Source of the DNA: Balneicella halophila
GTDB taxonomy: Bacteria; Bacteroidota; Bacteroidia; Bacteroidales; Balneicellaceae
Direction of reading: 5' to 3'
Assembly (NCBI RefSeq): GCF_003096835.1
Contig: NZ_QENZ01000004.1
Location: forward strand, 62,001 to 126,000
Length of the DNA: 64,000 nt
Shown in pieces: positions 62,901 through 64,000 of the stretch; the first letter of the stretch is position 1, and each line of letters starts with the position of its first letter. The notes below the pieces were generated by a model. That model worked only from the letters and a program-made list of their open reading frames with translations. It made no database searches and had not been told where the DNA came from. Both the position numbers and the translations under genes were made by a program.

Positions 62901-64000
62901 TTATTCGTAGAGAACTTTTTGGAACCAAGCTTCAAACAATGTGAAACTTACACTTATTCTTGCAAATTTTTCTTTTACTAAATTATTATCTGTTGTTCCT
63001 CTTGTTCCTAATTCTAAAGCAAGGTTCATGTAAGAACTTCTTACTGGTATTCCTAAACCTGCTGTTACTCCATAGTCTCTGAGTTGTGTTCCGTTTATCT
63101 CCAAGTTAGAGTTTTCATAATAGAGACCCGCTCTATAGCTTATTCTATCAAAGAACTTTCTTCCTGAGAATTTATTGGGTGTATATTCCATCCCTAATGC
63201 TAATCTATAGCTGTCATTCATCTTTGTTGACACCACTGTATTCTGTGTGTTGAGTGTTGCTACGTCTCCCCAAGCTTGGTAGTGCGCATCGGCAGCAACT
63301 GTCAATTTTGAAGTGTTAAGTGCAATCCCTATGCCAAACCTGTTGGGTAATTCAACAGTGTTTTTGTCAGTTTCCTTGTAAGATATTGTGTCAGAGGTGT
63401 ATGCATTATGTTGTCTGTATAAAAAAGCTTTGTAATCTCCTGTTAAATCCGTTTTATTTCCAAATGTTGCTCCTAAATTAAGAGTTTTATCTTCTTTGAT
63501 TTCTAGCTGATATTGAACTCCTATATCTACATTAATATTTGAAACGGTCAGTTCTTCTTCACTATTAAAGGGTAAACCTTGACTACCTCCTTCAAATCTC
63601 AAAGCTTTAGTTGTGGATATTTTTCCCCAGTTGTAATTCGTATTTATACCAATGGACAAATTACGAGATAGTTTGAAAGCATTAGTGATATACACCTTAT
63701 TAATACCTCCTGATCCGGTATATTTAGTATTGTAATTTCCTGTGTTTTCGTTTTCAAAGTCAAAATTAAGATCGTAACCTACATTCGTAACTTTTCTAAC
63801 GCCTGCAGAAACACCCCACCATTTTTTTAGTGAGAAACCAAGGGCAAAGTATTCAAGATTCAGCTGTTTTTCATTTTGCTTGGCTTCATTACTTTCTAAT
63901 TGAGTAAAACCACCAGTAGTACCTAAATCAAAAAGAAAAGTAGTACTGTCTAGAGTTGTATAGCTGGCAGGATTAAGTGTATTTAGAAAAAAACCATCTC
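62901..64000 (-). CDS. Outer-membrane beta-barrel protein, FadL/PorV-like (partial, N-terminus outside window)
   Basis: I translated the minus strand to the window edge: the frame stays open from 64000 to the stop at 62901, about 366 residues, with no true start, so the in-frame GTG at 63695 is internal. The upstream part reads GFFLNTLNPASYTTLDSSTF, an NPA-type motif like that of FadL/PorV barrels. Alternating beta strands (SIGINTNYNWG, LTVAADAHYQAWG, YRLALGMEYTP, RISVSFTLFEAWFQ) fill the rest, and the C-terminus ends near an aromatic residue. The exact family and substrate are uncertain. Confidence 0.75.
   Translation of the reverse strand, partial: DGFFLNTLNPASYTTLDSTTFLFDLGTTGGFTQLESNEAKQNEKQLNLEYFALGFSLKKWWGVSAGVRKVTNVGYDLNFDFENENTGNYNTKYTGSGGINKVYITNAFKLSRNLSIGINTNYNWGKISTTKALRFEGGSQGLPFNSEEELTVSNINVDIGVQYQLEIKEDKTLNLGATFGNKTDLTGDYKAFLYRQHNAYTSDTISYKETDKNTVELPNRFGIGIALNTSKLTVAADAHYQAWGDVATLNTQNTVVSTKMNDSYRLALGMEYTPNKFSGRKFFDRISYRAGLYYENSNLEINGTQLRDYGVTAGLGIPVRSSYMNLALELGTRGTTDNNLVKEKFARISVSFTLFEAWFQKVLYE

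Noticed and set aside
63693-63695. GTG at 63695 as the start of the outer-membrane protein
   Set aside because: The frame stays open to the window edge and the upstream translation (NTLNPASYTT) continues the barrel-like protein, so the gene is truncated, not started, here.
1-64000. CRISPR arrays, insertion sequences, prophage, rRNA genes
   Set aside because: I saw no regularly spaced repeats, transposase or integrase motifs, phage structural genes or rRNA-like sequence on either strand.

Overview
The window is a piece of a low-GC chromosome from the phylum Bacteroidetes, most likely order Bacteroidales. Four things point there. Nearly every promoter-sized gap carries the Bacteroidetes -7 element TAnnTTTG, and Shine-Dalgarno sequences are largely absent. 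Bacteroidetes-type families are present (DUF4954, DUF4922, DUF5606, a long NusB, ComEC without an intact lactamase domain, lipoprotein LptC). The gene neighbourhoods (lipA-lipB-recJ; nusB-yajC-ybbR-coaE; OMP-TPR-lptC-CNNM) are those of this group. I cannot place it to genus. There is no IS element, prophage, CRISPR array or rRNA operon, and no gene-free stretch longer than about 210 bp.

Layout: (1) 1-12250, housekeeping: a CoA-transferase cut by the window edge, two identical tRNA-Glu genes and rpsT, a minus-strand lipA-lipB-recJ-acyltransferase operon with overlapping genes, DUF4954-glmS, a tatA-cation exchanger pair, and lhgO. (2) 12258-30798, a Wzx/Wzy/Wzz-type surface polysaccharide cluster: chain-length regulator, first UDP-glucose dehydrogenase, flippase, nitroreductase-like protein, pyruvyl transferase, three GT2 glycosyltransferases, EpsG-like polymerase, epimerase plus initiating sugar transferase, membrane 4,6-dehydratase, complete dTDP-rhamnose set rmlA-C-D-B, UDP-glucuronate epimerase and a second, different UDP-glucose dehydrogenase. 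Its middle (about 14.5-21.6 kb) is visibly more AT-rich than its flanks, as variable serotype cassettes usually are. (3) 30809-36845, a tightly packed run that looks like peptidoglycan salvage: alanine racemase, DUF1460 amidase-like lipoprotein, HIT-like DUF4922 protein, SpoIID protein without a signal peptide, and an AmpG-like permease with a roughly 200-residue inserted domain. (4) 36899-52424, housekeeping: XRE regulator, pgk, DNA polymerase III delta' and delta, corA, nusB, yajC, ybbR, coaE, AMP nucleosidase, heptose-phosphate phosphatase, cysQ, a NahK-like kinase, an M16 peptidase and dus. (5) 52471-64000: comEC, then a long minus-strand block with an outer-membrane protein (cut by the edge), TPR protein, lptC, CNNM/CorC protein, thyA, rnr, a TetR-like protein with a degenerate DNA-binding region, and Xaa-Pro aminopeptidase.

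How the parts fit: glmS and the nucleotide-sugar enzymes feed the polysaccharide cluster. Its short initiating transferase and Wzx/Wzy/Wzz set, with no Wza-type export channel or tyrosine kinase, fit O-antigen-like assembly better than a group 1 capsule. The salvage block and lptC are further envelope functions. The most unusual material is the salvage block, the nitroreductase/pyruvyl-transferase pair, the two dissimilar UDP-glucose dehydrogenases and the degenerate TetR-like protein. All family names come from reading the sequence; no database search was run.
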